IMG/VR virus record: IMGVR_UViG_3300046463_000249
Span: 1-24,867 of that record
Origin: a virus
Strand: one strand, 5' to 3'
Length of the DNA: 24,867 nucleotides
Below the pieces are notes generated by a model. The model worked only from the letters and a program-made list of their open reading frames with translations. It did not search any database and had not been told where the DNA came from. Below, piece after piece: positions 1-8,200 of this stretch (positions within the stretch are counted from its first letter, which is position 1; every line of letters starts with the position of its first letter). The translations under genes were made by a program, and so were the position numbers.

Positions 1-1
1 T

Positions 2-1420
2 GCGTATCCGTGGGGAAAAGCAGGGACGTTGCTGGAGGGTCGAAATGGGCCCTGCCCTTGCCAGAGGCGGATTCTGACGGTGCTGGGTGAGGAGTTGCGG
101 AAGCGGATGCCGGGGGTTACTCGTGCACCAGGATTGCCCCACCCTATAAGAATTGCAGTGGCCTCCGGGCATGGAATTGGAAAATCGGCTGGTTTGGGCA
201 TGCTCGATAACTTCCTGCGTACCATGTTCCGACTCTGCAAGGGCACCGTGACGGCGAACACGTTCACGCAGTTGAGCACCCGGACATGGGCGGCAATTCA
301 GGAATGGAATCAGCTCTCGATAACCGGGCACTGGTTCGAAATCACGACGGAGAAGGCGTACCGGATCGGCGTAAAGGGGCAGTTTTCGTCCGCTCAGACG
401 TGCGGTGAGGAGAACTCAGAGGCATTCGCCGGGCAGCACTCGCCGAGCTGCTCGTATTACATCAACGACGAATGTTCGGCCATACCAGACAAGATTTTCG
501 AGGTACAGGAAGGCGGCTTGACGGACGCCGCGCCGTCGCAGCCGATTCAGTTGGCGTTTGGGAACTTGACGCGGCCGTTGGGGAAGTTTGCGCGGATTAT
601 GGCGGGGCATGAGCGGGGCTGGATCCGGATCAGGATCGATTCCCGAGAGTGTCCGCTGACGGATAAACAGCAAATTGCGGATTGGGTGGAGGAATATGGA
701 GAAGATTCAGACTTTGTGCGCGTTCGCGTTCGCGGCTTGCCCCCTCGTGCTGCTGCCGCTCAGTTTATTAGCGATGATCTTGCTGCCGCCGCCCAAAAGC
801 GAACTTGTACTCCTCTACTTGACGAACCTTTGGTTTGCGGCGTCGATTTTGCTTGGGGCGGTGATGATAGGAACTGCATTAGATTCCGTTGTGGATTGGA
901 CGCTAAAAGTATTCCGCCGATTTACATCCCCGGAGAACACACCCGAACGCCCGAAATTATGATCTCGAAGTTGAGCGATGTGCTCTCGAAGACGTACAAC
1001 GGGCGGAAAGTCTCGATGATGTTCATGGATTCGGCGGGCATTGCGGGCCCGGTCGCCATGCGGTTGCGTCAGCTCGGTTTCCCGAATGTCATGGAAGTGA
1101 ATTTCGGCGCTCACTCGCCAAATCCGAAATACCGTAATGTCCGGTCCTACATCTGGGGCGAGATGAAGGCGTGGCTGGAGCGCGGAGCCGTCGATAACTC
1201 GAAGGATTTGTTTGGCGATATGACGGCACCCGAAGTCTTGAAGCACGTTCCGCTCTTGCTGGAGCCGAAAGACGCGATCTCGAAGCGGATTGGGCGTTCG
1301 ACCGACGATGCCGACGCGCTTGCACTTTCCTTCTATATGGCCGTTTCCCCCGAAGGCGTGCGAAAAGAGCGTGTGAGGCGGTTACGAAGAGACGAAGTTA
1401 CCCTGACCGAATGGAGCTGA
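2..1420 (+). CDS. terL: Terminase large subunit (5' partial)
   Basis: ATP-driven DNA-packaging motor and headful nuclease, acting at the portal vertex. The frame is open to the left edge, and the codons before the first possible start (TTG at 29) already read AYPWGKAGTLLEG, like the conserved N-terminus of this family, so the true start lies upstream of the window. Visible motifs: Walker A SGHGIGKS (about 165-190), a Walker B-like run YYINDE (about 457-474), and an RNase H-like nuclease with acidic residues in GVDFAWGG (about 838), MFMDSAG (about 1020) and DDADALALSF (about 1300). About 472 residues remain, against 499 in P22 gp2. No small terminase subunit is recognisable; it may lie to the left. 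The motif order is complete, so the gene looks intact apart from its missing start. Confidence 0.96.
   Translation, partial: AYPWGKAGTLLEGRNGPCPCQRRILTVLGEELRKRMPGVTRAPGLPHPIRIAVASGHGIGKSAGLGMLDNFLRTMFRLCKGTVTANTFTQLSTRTWAAIQEWNQLSITGHWFEITTEKAYRIGVKGQFSSAQTCGEENSEAFAGQHSPSCSYYINDECSAIPDKIFEVQEGGLTDAAPSQPIQLAFGNLTRPLGKFARIMAGHERGWIRIRIDSRECPLTDKQQIADWVEEYGEDSDFVRVRVRGLPPRAAAAQFISDDLAAAAQKRTCTPLLDEPLVCGVDFAWGGDDRNCIRFRCGLDAKSIPPIYIPGEHTRTPEIMISKLSDVLSKTYNGRKVSMMFMDSAGIAGPVAMRLRQLGFPNVMEVNFGAHSPNPKYRNVRSYIWGEMKAWLERGAVDNSKDLFGDMTAPEVLKHVPLLLEPKDAISKRIGRSTDDADALALSFYMAVSPEGVRKERVRRLRRDEVTLTEWS
696..962 (+). other. Possible overprinted two-helix membrane ORF inside terL
   Basis: An 88-codon ORF lies entirely within terL in the +1 frame. 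ATG 696 is preceded by GGAGGA at 688-693, unusually close (2-3 bases) to the start. The product would have two long hydrophobic stretches (about residues 8-30 and 38-63) and a basic, proline-containing tail, a holin-like or small membrane protein layout. TerL is certainly the coding frame here, because this region carries the conserved YGEDSDFVRVRVRG and GVDFAWGG motifs. The alternative frame may therefore be a by-product of codon composition; several other shadow frames of similar length exist in this GC-rich DNA. Treat it as a candidate only. Confidence 0.25.
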
Positions 1421-1422
1421 CC

Positions 1423-1677
1423 ATGACAAGATCGGCAAAAGTGCGGCGGTTATTGATGGACGGCCCGGCGACCCGCTTCGAAATGAATCAAGAGATCGGC
1501 TGGACGTTCTTGCAGGCGGATCGCACGCTTGGACAGCTTCGCCGTCACGGGCATGTGCGGTCGGTGGGCAAGGTGGACGGCGCAGAGGGTTTCCGCCACA
1601 CGTTCGCAGTGCTGTATGAGCTGACGCCCCGCGGCCGTCGCTGGGCGCGGCTGTGTCCCGAGGGCCTGAAGCGGTGA
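1423..1677 (+). CDS. Small winged-helix-like DNA-binding protein
   Basis: 84 residues, basic. I chose ATG 1423 because GGAG at 1412-1415 sits 7 bases upstream; an in-frame ATG at 1411 lies inside the SD region and the terL end. The fold is suggested by an N-terminal helix (SAKVRRLLMDG), a helix-turn-helix-like stretch (ATRFEMNQEIG, then QADRTLGQLRRHGHV) and a beta-wing ending in YELTPRGRRWA, the usual layout of small winged-helix proteins such as MarR-like domains. It could be a phage transcription regulator or a small terminase-like DNA binder; nothing specific decides. The next gene starts at a GTG overlapping this stop by 4 bases, so the two are probably translationally coupled. Confidence 0.7.
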   Translation: MTRSAKVRRLLMDGPATRFEMNQEIGWTFLQADRTLGQLRRHGHVRSVGKVDGAEGFRHTFAVLYELTPRGRRWARLCPEGLKR

Positions 1678-1835
1678 AACGGTTCTTCTGGGCTCGAATC
1701 TTGCTGATGCTCGGCTACATGACAGTCTATTTCGAGGCAATCCGGGCCGTGGTGAACTTCTGCGGAGCGATGGGACTTCCGGGCTTCATTATGCAGTTTG
1801 GACCCGGATTTGTGGCATGGTGGCATTGGCATTAA
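1674..1835 (+). CDS. Small hydrophobic membrane protein
   Basis: 53 residues from GTG 1674, whose GTGA overlaps the stop of the upstream gene. GAGGG at 1660-1664 lies 9 bases before it. The N-terminus is basic (VKRFFWAR), followed by a hydrophobic stretch (ILLMLGYMTVYFEA) and a second weaker one near the aromatic C-terminus (FVAWWHWH). One or two membrane segments are likely. No family is recognised. The frame also runs open upstream to 1653, but that start would overlap the preceding gene further and lacks an SD. The following gene overlaps this one by 19 bases. Confidence 0.5.
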   Translation: MKRFFWARILLMLGYMTVYFEAIRAVVNFCGAMGLPGFIMQFGPGFVAWWHWH

Positions 1836-2065
1836 TCGCTGTCTTCATCGTTCTGGGCCGCATTGGTTTGTGGTTTAAGGATCATCCGGGCGGGGATTTG
1901 GATCGGGACGCGCGAATCTATATGTCGATTAAATACCAGTGGCCGGTTACTGAAAATGGGTGGCTTCCGCATAGCGGAATCCTCGAACGAAACAAAATCG
2001 CATTATCGGAATTGCGCGAACTGGAAAATAGTGGTAAAAGCATGTCCAAGTACTTTGCGTCATGA
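1817..2065 (+). CDS. Small single-pass membrane protein, unknown function
   Basis: 82 residues: an N-terminal hydrophobic helix (VALALIAVFIVLGRIGLWF, about residues 2-20), then a hydrophilic domain with Tyr/Trp-containing (IYMSIKYQWPVTENGW) and Lys/Glu-rich stretches. This suggests a membrane anchor with a short cytoplasmic or periplasmic domain. The ATG overlaps the end of the preceding gene and has no strong SD, so translation is probably coupled. The stop overlaps the ATG of the next frame (ATGA at 2062). An alternative ORF starting at 1863 in another frame has lower-quality protein sequence and was not kept. Function unknown. Confidence 0.55.
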   Translation: MVALALIAVFIVLGRIGLWFKDHPGGDLDRDARIYMSIKYQWPVTENGWLPHSGILERNKIALSELRELENSGKSMSKYFAS

Positions 2066-2289
2066 AGCAGTTGTTGAAACAATATGGTTCGTTCCGCAAA
2101 CTGGTCGAAGCCTATTGGTTAGGTGAGTTGACCATGACGGACGAGCAAGAAGTGGAAGAATTCACGCCGAAAGACATCCTTTCGAATTACAAGCCTGTTC
2201 ATTGCCCGCGCTGCGGGTATCTCGACAAATTGGAGCATTCATGCCGCACTGGGACGAGCGAATCAGAGGCGAGCGCCTCGCAGTCTTGA
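2062..2289 (+). CDS. Small zinc-ribbon-like protein
   Basis: 75 residues from ATG 2062 (ATGA overlap with the previous stop). A second good start is ATG 2134: its context, GAGTTGACCATGAC, is nearly identical to the GAGCTGACCATGAC context of the gene at 1423, and it gives 51 residues. The core motif is VHCPRCGYLDKLEHSCR, a CxxC knuckle followed by His-Ser-Cys 10-12 residues later, compatible with a single Zn site. The acidic stretch before it (DEQEVEEFTPKD) and the Ser-rich tail are low complexity. It could be a nucleic-acid or protein-binding zinc ribbon; no family assignment. The last 49 bases overlap the co-chaperonin gene if that starts at 2241. Confidence 0.5.
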   Translation: MKQLLKQYGSFRKLVEAYWLGELTMTDEQEVEEFTPKDILSNYKPVHCPRCGYLDKLEHSCRTGTSESEASASQS

Positions 2290-2621
2290 TGTCCGAAACC
2301 CCGTCCATCCGTCTCCTCGATGATGCCGTCCTCGTCAAGATCGACAAACCCGAACGTATGAGCGCCTCGAAAAAGCTGTTTATCCCTGACAGCGCCAAGC
2401 GTCAGCCGCATGAGCTTTATCAGGCGACCGTGCTTGCTACTGGCCCCGGTGCCCTTCGCACGAAGGATGGAAAGCGCAATCCGATGGAGGTGCAGTTTGG
2501 GGACACTGTGCTTTGTTATTGGGCGGCTATGGAATTGGAAGTTACGGAGATGTTCTCGAAAGATGGCTCCGAAATGCGGGTAATTTCCGAGAAATCCATC
2601 CAAATGGCTTGGAGTTCGTGA
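2241..2621 (+). CDS. GroES-like co-chaperonin (Cpn10)
   Basis: Co-chaperonin that would cap the host GroEL ring and help fold phage proteins in the cytoplasm. The Cpn10 pattern is readable end to end: IRLLDDAVLVKID corresponds to the GroES N-terminal strand (IRPLHDRVIVKR), KKLFIPDSA occupies the mobile loop with LFI in place of the GroEL-binding IVL tripeptide, YQATVLATGPG matches GEVLAVGNG, VQFGDTVLCYW matches VKVGDIVIF, and RVISEKSIQMAW matches the C-terminal MSESDILAIVE. ATG 2241 has GGAG at 2232-2235, 5 bases away, giving 126 residues; ATG 2289 gives a 110-residue product closer to canonical GroES length. No GroEL is in the window. T4 gp31 and RB49 CocO are phage precedents. The P22 coat protein is a known GroEL/ES client, which fits the coat gene found here. 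Confidence 0.85.
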   Translation: MPHWDERIRGERLAVLMSETPSIRLLDDAVLVKIDKPERMSASKKLFIPDSAKRQPHELYQATVLATGPGALRTKDGKRNPMEVQFGDTVLCYWAAMELEVTEMFSKDGSEMRVISEKSIQMAWSS

Positions 2622-2773
2622 GACTGCATTGTTTCGGCTTCGCTCTCGACTGCCGTGGATGGTGGGCCGTGCTCCCCGATTACAGTAACGAAAACCAGGG
2701 CATCGTTCACGGCCGCTACGATTCTTCCGATCAGTGCTTGCTCTATCTGGCGAGCCGGAAAGCGAGGAACTAA
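2618..2773 (+). CDS. Small hypothetical protein
   Basis: 51 residues from GTG 2618, overlapping the co-chaperonin stop (GTGA) with GGAG at 2611-2614 close by. The product VRLHCFGFALDCRGWWAV... ends LYLASRKARN. It contains three cysteines, a Trp pair and a compact beta-like composition, with no recognisable domain. The same frame continues upstream inside the co-chaperonin gene, but that part reads as a shadow. A short ORF starts on its stop codon (TAATG). Confidence 0.4.
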   Translation: MRLHCFGFALDCRGWWAVLPDYSNENQGIVHGRYDSSDQCLLYLASRKARN

Positions 2774-2856
2774 TGTTCTTTGATCCAATCTCCTATTGGG
2801 AATGGCTGTGCTCGCTGATCTACACGCCTCCGCTCGTTCCTCCAGGCGGGAATTAA
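2773..2856 (+). CDS. Very short ORF (27 aa), possible leader or micro-protein
   Basis: ATG 2773 overlaps the preceding TAA and follows GAGGA at 2763-2767 with good spacing. The 27-residue product begins MFFDPISYWEWLCSLIY and ends in proline/glycine (PPLVPPGGN). The aromatic amphipathic N-terminus could associate with membrane. It ends 3 bases before the ATG of the large secreted protein at 2860, whose SD (GGCGGGA) lies inside it, so it may act as a coupling leader. Supported only by the SD, the overlap and the lack of a gap. Confidence 0.4.
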   Translation: MFFDPISYWEWLCSLIYTPPLVPPGGN

Positions 2857-2859
2857 ACT

Positions 2860-4521
2860 ATGAAACGATTACTTCTGTTCCTCCTGCTCCTTCCATCTCT
2901 GGCATTCAGCCAAAGTTCAGGGCTGAGCGTTCTCGGCAATATCACGCGAACTGAAACCGATTGCACCAGAACGGATGCCGGTTGCGTACTGCTCGCAAGC
3001 CCTAAAGACGGCGCTTCGATGTCCGTGCAAGTCACGGGCACCTTTACCGCCACATTGTCATTTGAGGCGACGGCAGATGGCACGAACTGGGCAGCAACTC
3101 AGGGCTTTGTCCCATCGACCGGAGCGGGAGCCACGAGCGCCGTAGCTGCTGGAGTCTGGCAATTCTCGATTGCGGGTATGTCGGCGCTTCGAGTCCGCGC
3201 CTCTACTTATACGAGTGGAACGGCAAGTGTCTATATTCAATCAAGCGTTGCGCCTCCTTTTGCTCCCGCGACTGTCTCAGGAACATTTTCTGGCAATGCA
3301 GCGGCCTCGGCAACTGGAGCGGCGGTTCCGGCTGATGCGGATTATCTAGGCGTCAGCGACAGCGGCCTTGTTGGAGTCACGGGGACGAGCGTTGGCGGCA
3401 AAGAAAGTATTAACGTTGATGTTCTTGCCACGGTCGCCCCAACTACATTACCTCTGCCAGCTCTTGCAGCAACATCAACGAAACAATCAGACGGCTCGCA
3501 GAAAACTCAGGTTGTAGACGGGTCGGGCAATGTGATTGGCGCGACAAGTAACGCGCTTGATGTCAACGTCAAGAGCGGCGGCGCAACTGGAGTGGCGCAA
3601 GGGTCCACCACTAGCGGTCAATTAGTTACTCCTACGGGATGTGCCACCACCACCTCTCCGCCGACAAATACGACGGCCCAGACGAACATGATTTCGTGCG
3701 ACACGGCCGGCGCTTTAAGAGTATCGGGAACTTTTAGCAATGCTTCCGTTGGTGCAACCGGGTCCTCCGTCCCGTCATCGTCTTCATTCACTGGCGTCAA
3801 TGTCAGTGGAACCAATAGAGGCTTAACCGCGACCAATACTAGCGGCTCAACTTATGCGGCCGATGTCAATATTGCGGGCGGCGTGGCGGTCGATGCAGCG
3901 ATCGGCGTGGCTCCGACGAGTAATCCCGTGCCAATGGGCTGTCATTACGAATCATCGCCAACTGCCATCGCCAACACTCAGACGGGAATGCCGGAATGCG
4001 ACACGTCGCAGCGATTGATTACCGTCGGAGCGGGTACGGCTGGTAGCGCGGCGGGCGGCGTGTTCAGCGTCCAAGGCGTTGCGTCTGGTACTGCCCTTCC
4101 AGTTAGCGCGGCAGCTTCGGCGTTTGCGGCTCAGTCCTTTGCCGTCGGTGCGATTCCTCCGGCTCCGGGTACTCTGAAGGCTGGCGCGGTCACAAGCGCA
4201 ATGACGGGAACTACCAGTACTTCCGTTATCGCCGGGACTGCCTCCAATTACACATACATTACGAGCTGCACGGTATCGAACGCCAGCACGACCGTCAGCA
4301 CAGACATTATCCTTCAGGACGGCAGCGGCGGTACGACTCTCTGGAACATTCCAGCTCCAGCGGCGGCAGTGGCAACCACGGGCGGCGGGGGTGCCCAAAT
4401 ACAATTCCCGACGCCGCTCAAGGTGACGACTCTCGGGAATGGGCTGTTCGCGGCCAATGTGACGACCGGATCGTCAACGAAAATTTCATGTGCTGGTTGG
4501 ATCTCGACGGTTAGTTACTAA
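2860..4521 (+). CDS. Secreted repeat-rich beta-structured protein (adhesin/virion-like)
   Basis: 553 residues. A textbook signal peptide (MKRLLLFLLLLPSLAFSQ, cleavage near 16-18) is followed by only Gly/Ala/Ser/Thr-rich beta-type sequence. Residues 52-130 resemble a phage structural beta-sandwich (VQVTGTFTATLSFEATADG, then LRVRASTYTSGTASVYI). Two internal duplications are readable: VSGTFS...GAAVP at 139-169 and VSGTFS...GSSVP at 288-317; and a Cys-containing unit P-x-GC...CDT...L at about 258-290 and 358-390. A C-terminal domain (about 435-553) has SCTVSNASTTVSTDIILQDG and ends in a Cys-containing strand. It resembles phage fibre or decoration proteins, yet carries a Sec signal. It starts the block of three secreted proteins. 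Binding target unknown; no enzymatic motif seen. Confidence 0.75.
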   Translation: MKRLLLFLLLLPSLAFSQSSGLSVLGNITRTETDCTRTDAGCVLLASPKDGASMSVQVTGTFTATLSFEATADGTNWAATQGFVPSTGAGATSAVAAGVWQFSIAGMSALRVRASTYTSGTASVYIQSSVAPPFAPATVSGTFSGNAAASATGAAVPADADYLGVSDSGLVGVTGTSVGGKESINVDVLATVAPTTLPLPALAATSTKQSDGSQKTQVVDGSGNVIGATSNALDVNVKSGGATGVAQGSTTSGQLVTPTGCATTTSPPTNTTAQTNMISCDTAGALRVSGTFSNASVGATGSSVPSSSSFTGVNVSGTNRGLTATNTSGSTYAADVNIAGGVAVDAAIGVAPTSNPVPMGCHYESSPTAIANTQTGMPECDTSQRLITVGAGTAGSAAGGVFSVQGVASGTALPVSAAASAFAAQSFAVGAIPPAPGTLKAGAVTSAMTGTTSTSVIAGTASNYTYITSCTVSNASTTVSTDIILQDGSGGTTLWNIPAPAAAVATTGGGGAQIQFPTPLKVTTLGNGLFAANVTTGSSTKISCAGWISTVSY

Positions 4522-5276
4522 TGCGTAAAGCGTTTCTAATTCTCCTACTCTTCAATTGTTCTGCGTTTGGCGCGAATACGTTTACTCAGGGGGTAACGGT
4601 CATTACCGTGAGCGTGCCCACAAATTCGCCCACTGCGACGTATGGGGCAAATTGTACAGCAGGCACTACCCTTGTCCTCACCGTGACGGAAGACGCAGGG
4701 GTGTTCCCGACGCTAACCAGCGTTACTGATCCGACAAATGGCGCATGGACTGTAAACGGTTCCGTAGGAAACGGATATGCCACTCCAGGCGCGGCCTATA
4801 TTGCATCGGTTCATAATACTGGCACGACGGCGCTAACGGTCAGCTTAACGTTCACAGGAGGCGGTGGAATTATCGGGGAGATCGCGCTCTACGAGATTAC
4901 CGGTCCGCCATCCTCTTCGTTTGTCGCCGATATTCAGACCGCAAATAATCAAACGAATCCATCAATCACTTTAACCGCAACGGCCAACGATACAATCATC
5001 GCCGCCATGTCTTCTTATAGCAATGGGGGATGGGTTGCGGATACGAGTTACACGTTGGACTATGGGCCAGACTTTCATGCGGTCTTCTACGGCGCAGGCG
5101 AAAGTATCGCGGACGCTGGAGGGGCCGGAAGTAAGACGCTGACATGGGGCGGATATACTGCGGCATCGAGCGGGTACCCGGCATTCGCCGCCATTGCAAT
5201 AAAAGCAAATGGAGGAGGTGGGGGCGGTACCAAGCCATGTCTGCGGTTGTTGCTCGGAGTGGGATCATGCGAATAA
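4521..5276 (+). CDS. Secreted jelly-roll-like protein, unknown function
   Basis: 251 residues. ATG 4521 overlaps the preceding TAA (TAATG), so translation is probably coupled. The signal peptide is MRKAFLILLLFNCSAFGA. The mature part is a Thr/Val/Gly-rich all-beta domain: repeated strand-like segments such as TTLVLTVTEDAG, TTALTVSLTFTGGGG and NPSITLTATANDTIIAAMSSY give a jelly-roll or Ig-like pattern. The C-terminus is a poly-Gly linker, then TKPCLRLLLGVGSCE, with two cysteines able to pair. That linker-plus-tail may attach the protein to a partner. The last 10 bases overlap the start of the next secreted protein. Family resemblance is to metagenomic phage proteins; function not assigned. Confidence 0.65.
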   Translation: MRKAFLILLLFNCSAFGANTFTQGVTVITVSVPTNSPTATYGANCTAGTTLVLTVTEDAGVFPTLTSVTDPTNGAWTVNGSVGNGYATPGAAYIASVHNTGTTALTVSLTFTGGGGIIGEIALYEITGPPSSSFVADIQTANNQTNPSITLTATANDTIIAAMSSYSNGGWVADTSYTLDYGPDFHAVFYGAGESIADAGGAGSKTLTWGGYTAASSGYPAFAAIAIKANGGGGGGTKPCLRLLLGVGSCE

Positions 5277-8200
5277 TTAAAACTGCATTGATCGGGATGT
5301 TAGTCCTGGCGTGTACCAGCGCCTATGCACAAACTGGCGACCAAGTCACGGCGGTCGCAAATGGTCTGGCTGTAGGGCAATGGGGCATTGTGCCGCTCAA
5401 TAGCACGATCCATGTTTTGACGGACGGCGCGGGCTCATCGGACAATATGGCCTATGCTCACCGTGGAGCATGGGACCCGAACCGCGAAGTCTTGCACTTC
5501 ATGGGTGCTTCTCATCCTGACGACTATTTACATTATTGGACTTTCACGGAATCGACTAATAACTTCGCGACGGTCTGTCAAAGCGCCAATAGCCGGACTA
5601 ACGACACGCCTTACTGGACCGATTTAACCGCCAGTGCTGGCGCAGGCAATGTATTGCATAGCGTTGACGGATTTCACTTTCCGAATGCAGTTGTCGGGAT
5701 GTATGTCTACGTCTCGTCGGGAACCAACTTCAATAATACAATCAGCAGCCCCATCCTGATTCTCTCAGAGGCGAGCGACGGCAGCAGTATTACGTTAGCC
5801 AGTTCAGCAACAAATGGTTCAGCGGCGTCCGGGGGGACTGCATATATCCAAAATCCCGGCTGTCCTGCCAACAATTCAGCGACTACTCCACAACCCACGA
5901 TCTCTCACCAGTACGGACACGTAGTCGTCGATCCCCTGTCGGGGTCTGTCTTTTATCACGAGTACGCCATAGGTTCCGGTCCCGTCGTCGTCGATTACTT
6001 GCCGAATGGCGTATTTAATCCTCCGACGAGTCAATGGACGCAGACTCCATTCACGACTAATTCTGCCGTAACTGCATCCGCCGACAACTGTGGCTGGTGG
6101 GAAGGCCCAATTTTCAAGGGAACGCAAGTCACGACTGGCGTTAATGCCACGGATATCGAGTCGGATTTCGCAGGTAGTTTCTTCTGCTACTTTGGAACGT
6201 TCGGACAAATGGGATTTTTCAGCCCGCTGCGTAAATCGACGAGTTTGACGGCGACACAGGGCTGGTTTCTCAGCGATACCGATTCCGCATTAACCACCGG
6301 TTCTGTCGGCGGTATTTATCAATCCGAGGGTGACTACAATCCCTTCTGTAACTGCGAAGTGCATGGCGGCGGCAACAACAATACGACGTTTAGCAACTTC
6401 GGTTCTCCCGACATGACGAGCACGGCGGGGAGTAAGGTTATTGTCTCGGCTTCCAGTAGTCTGCCATCGGCCGCTCTTGGCCTTGGCAGTCAATACATCT
6501 TTATAAACGAAGGCACTCTCTGCGGAGCGTCGGGATCACATTTCATCGCGGGTTACTATCTTGTCGATCACTGGATCAGCGCCACGTCTCTAGCCCTCAC
6601 TACCGATCCCACGGATGGCACGAACGCGACGGGCGGCTGTTACCAGTACAGTGAAGCCAATTATTACAAGTTGTGGCGCTACGATAGCGATGGAGTGGTC
6701 ACGCAGTTGACTGATTCTCCGATTCCAATCGGAGATTCGCACGCGGGCAACATTGTCGCGGACCCGATGAGCAACAAGTTCATCGTGATGGCTGTCGGCT
6801 GTATGCCGTATTGTATCGGCAGCACCAATAATACGAGCGGCTTCAAGGTCTATTCTCTCGATCCGTTCGCATTTAACGGTACGTCGGGGCGTTATGGAGT
6901 GTACACGCTGGTAACTACGCCTCCTCTCGGGACAGTCGGGGCTCAAAACTCAGGTGCATTTTGCTGGGGAGACTGTGGCGGCAGCATGATTTCCTGGGCA
7001 ATGAAAGACCACGGCGTCATTGCTTATTTGTTCGATTGGTCCGGTACGGCAGCCTTACTACTTTACAAAGCGACTGGCTTGCAAACTCTTGCCACTCAAT
7101 GCGCTCAGACTGGCGTTCTTCGCTGCGAAGATTTTGAACTTGATTCCCATATGCAGCCGCGGTACAGCGGCATTACGTTCTCTGGCGCTGTCGGCGGTTC
7201 GGTCACTGGCTCGTGGGATGGCACATTTCGACCATATGGATTAGTAGAAGACGACGGTTCGGCGTTTCCCGGCACCTATACCCAAGCAACAAAAGACTGC
7301 ACTGTCTTTGCCACAGGAACTTGCAGTATTAAATTTACAATTCCAGCAGACGGGCAGCCGACTGCCACGCCAATGTGGTATGCAAATCTATCCGATAATT
7401 TAGCAACAACCTGCGGAGCCAGCTCTAAGTGTTACATGATGTGGCGGCAGCGGTTTGGAACGGGATGGGGAAACTACCCATCCGGCGAGGGCATGAAGCA
7501 CTTCGGCATATCGCAAGGCGATCCCGACAGTATGACATGGAGCCTTATTTGCCAGACCGTGGACATCGCCGTTTTGAATGTGAACAACCGTGGTTTTCCA
7601 GCAACTGAGCAATCCTGCGGCGGGTCCAGTTCTCACGTCGGCTATTGGCCATTTGAGCCGAACTATACGACTCAATATGGGCCAGATCTTTTATTGGAAA
7701 GTGCAAGATCGACTCCGTACTGCTCTTATGAACAAGTCAATCACCATCCAGGCGACCCTTCAAATTGCGACGACTACACATTTAACCAATGGATTACATA
7801 TTATGCCGAGATTGATCTTGGCCCGTTAGGGTCTGGTGCATGGGCAACTCAAACTCCCGCGGGAGTGTCTTCGGGCTCAGGGACACAAACGAATCTTGCA
7901 TACGATACATGCTCAGGCCCTTGTTCTGGCAGCGGAACGACATTTGACGTAACCGAGGTTTCCAGTACTCATACATCTCCTGCGAAAATCCACACCTTGG
8001 GCACGAATAATACGCAGCAGGACGTATTGACCATCAAAGGTGGTCATCTTGGCGGCTCAGATGGTATAAACGATCTAGTATTGTCATCTACGGCGGCTCA
8101 AGGAATCGTCGGACAAGCGCCAAACGATGAATACGTCAATTCAACTTGGCGGCTATGGGCTGCGGCTGATGGATCTCCATATTTGCAGCCGGTTGCGAAC

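Noticed and set aside
1863-2126. 87-codon + strand ORF in another frame
   Set aside because: It overlaps the membrane-anchor gene at 1817-2065 and reads as a low-quality shadow without SD.
2266-2279. Small hairpin GAGGC-GAGC-GCCTC just before the alternative co-chaperonin start
   Set aside because: Five base pairs inside coding sequence; likely chance, and no sign of a regulatory role beyond a slight effect on start choice.
5144-5266. Longer N-terminus for the 1131-residue secreted protein
   Set aside because: The added part is in the coding region of the previous gene in another frame, and the internal ATG 5267 has a good SD and a textbook signal peptide.
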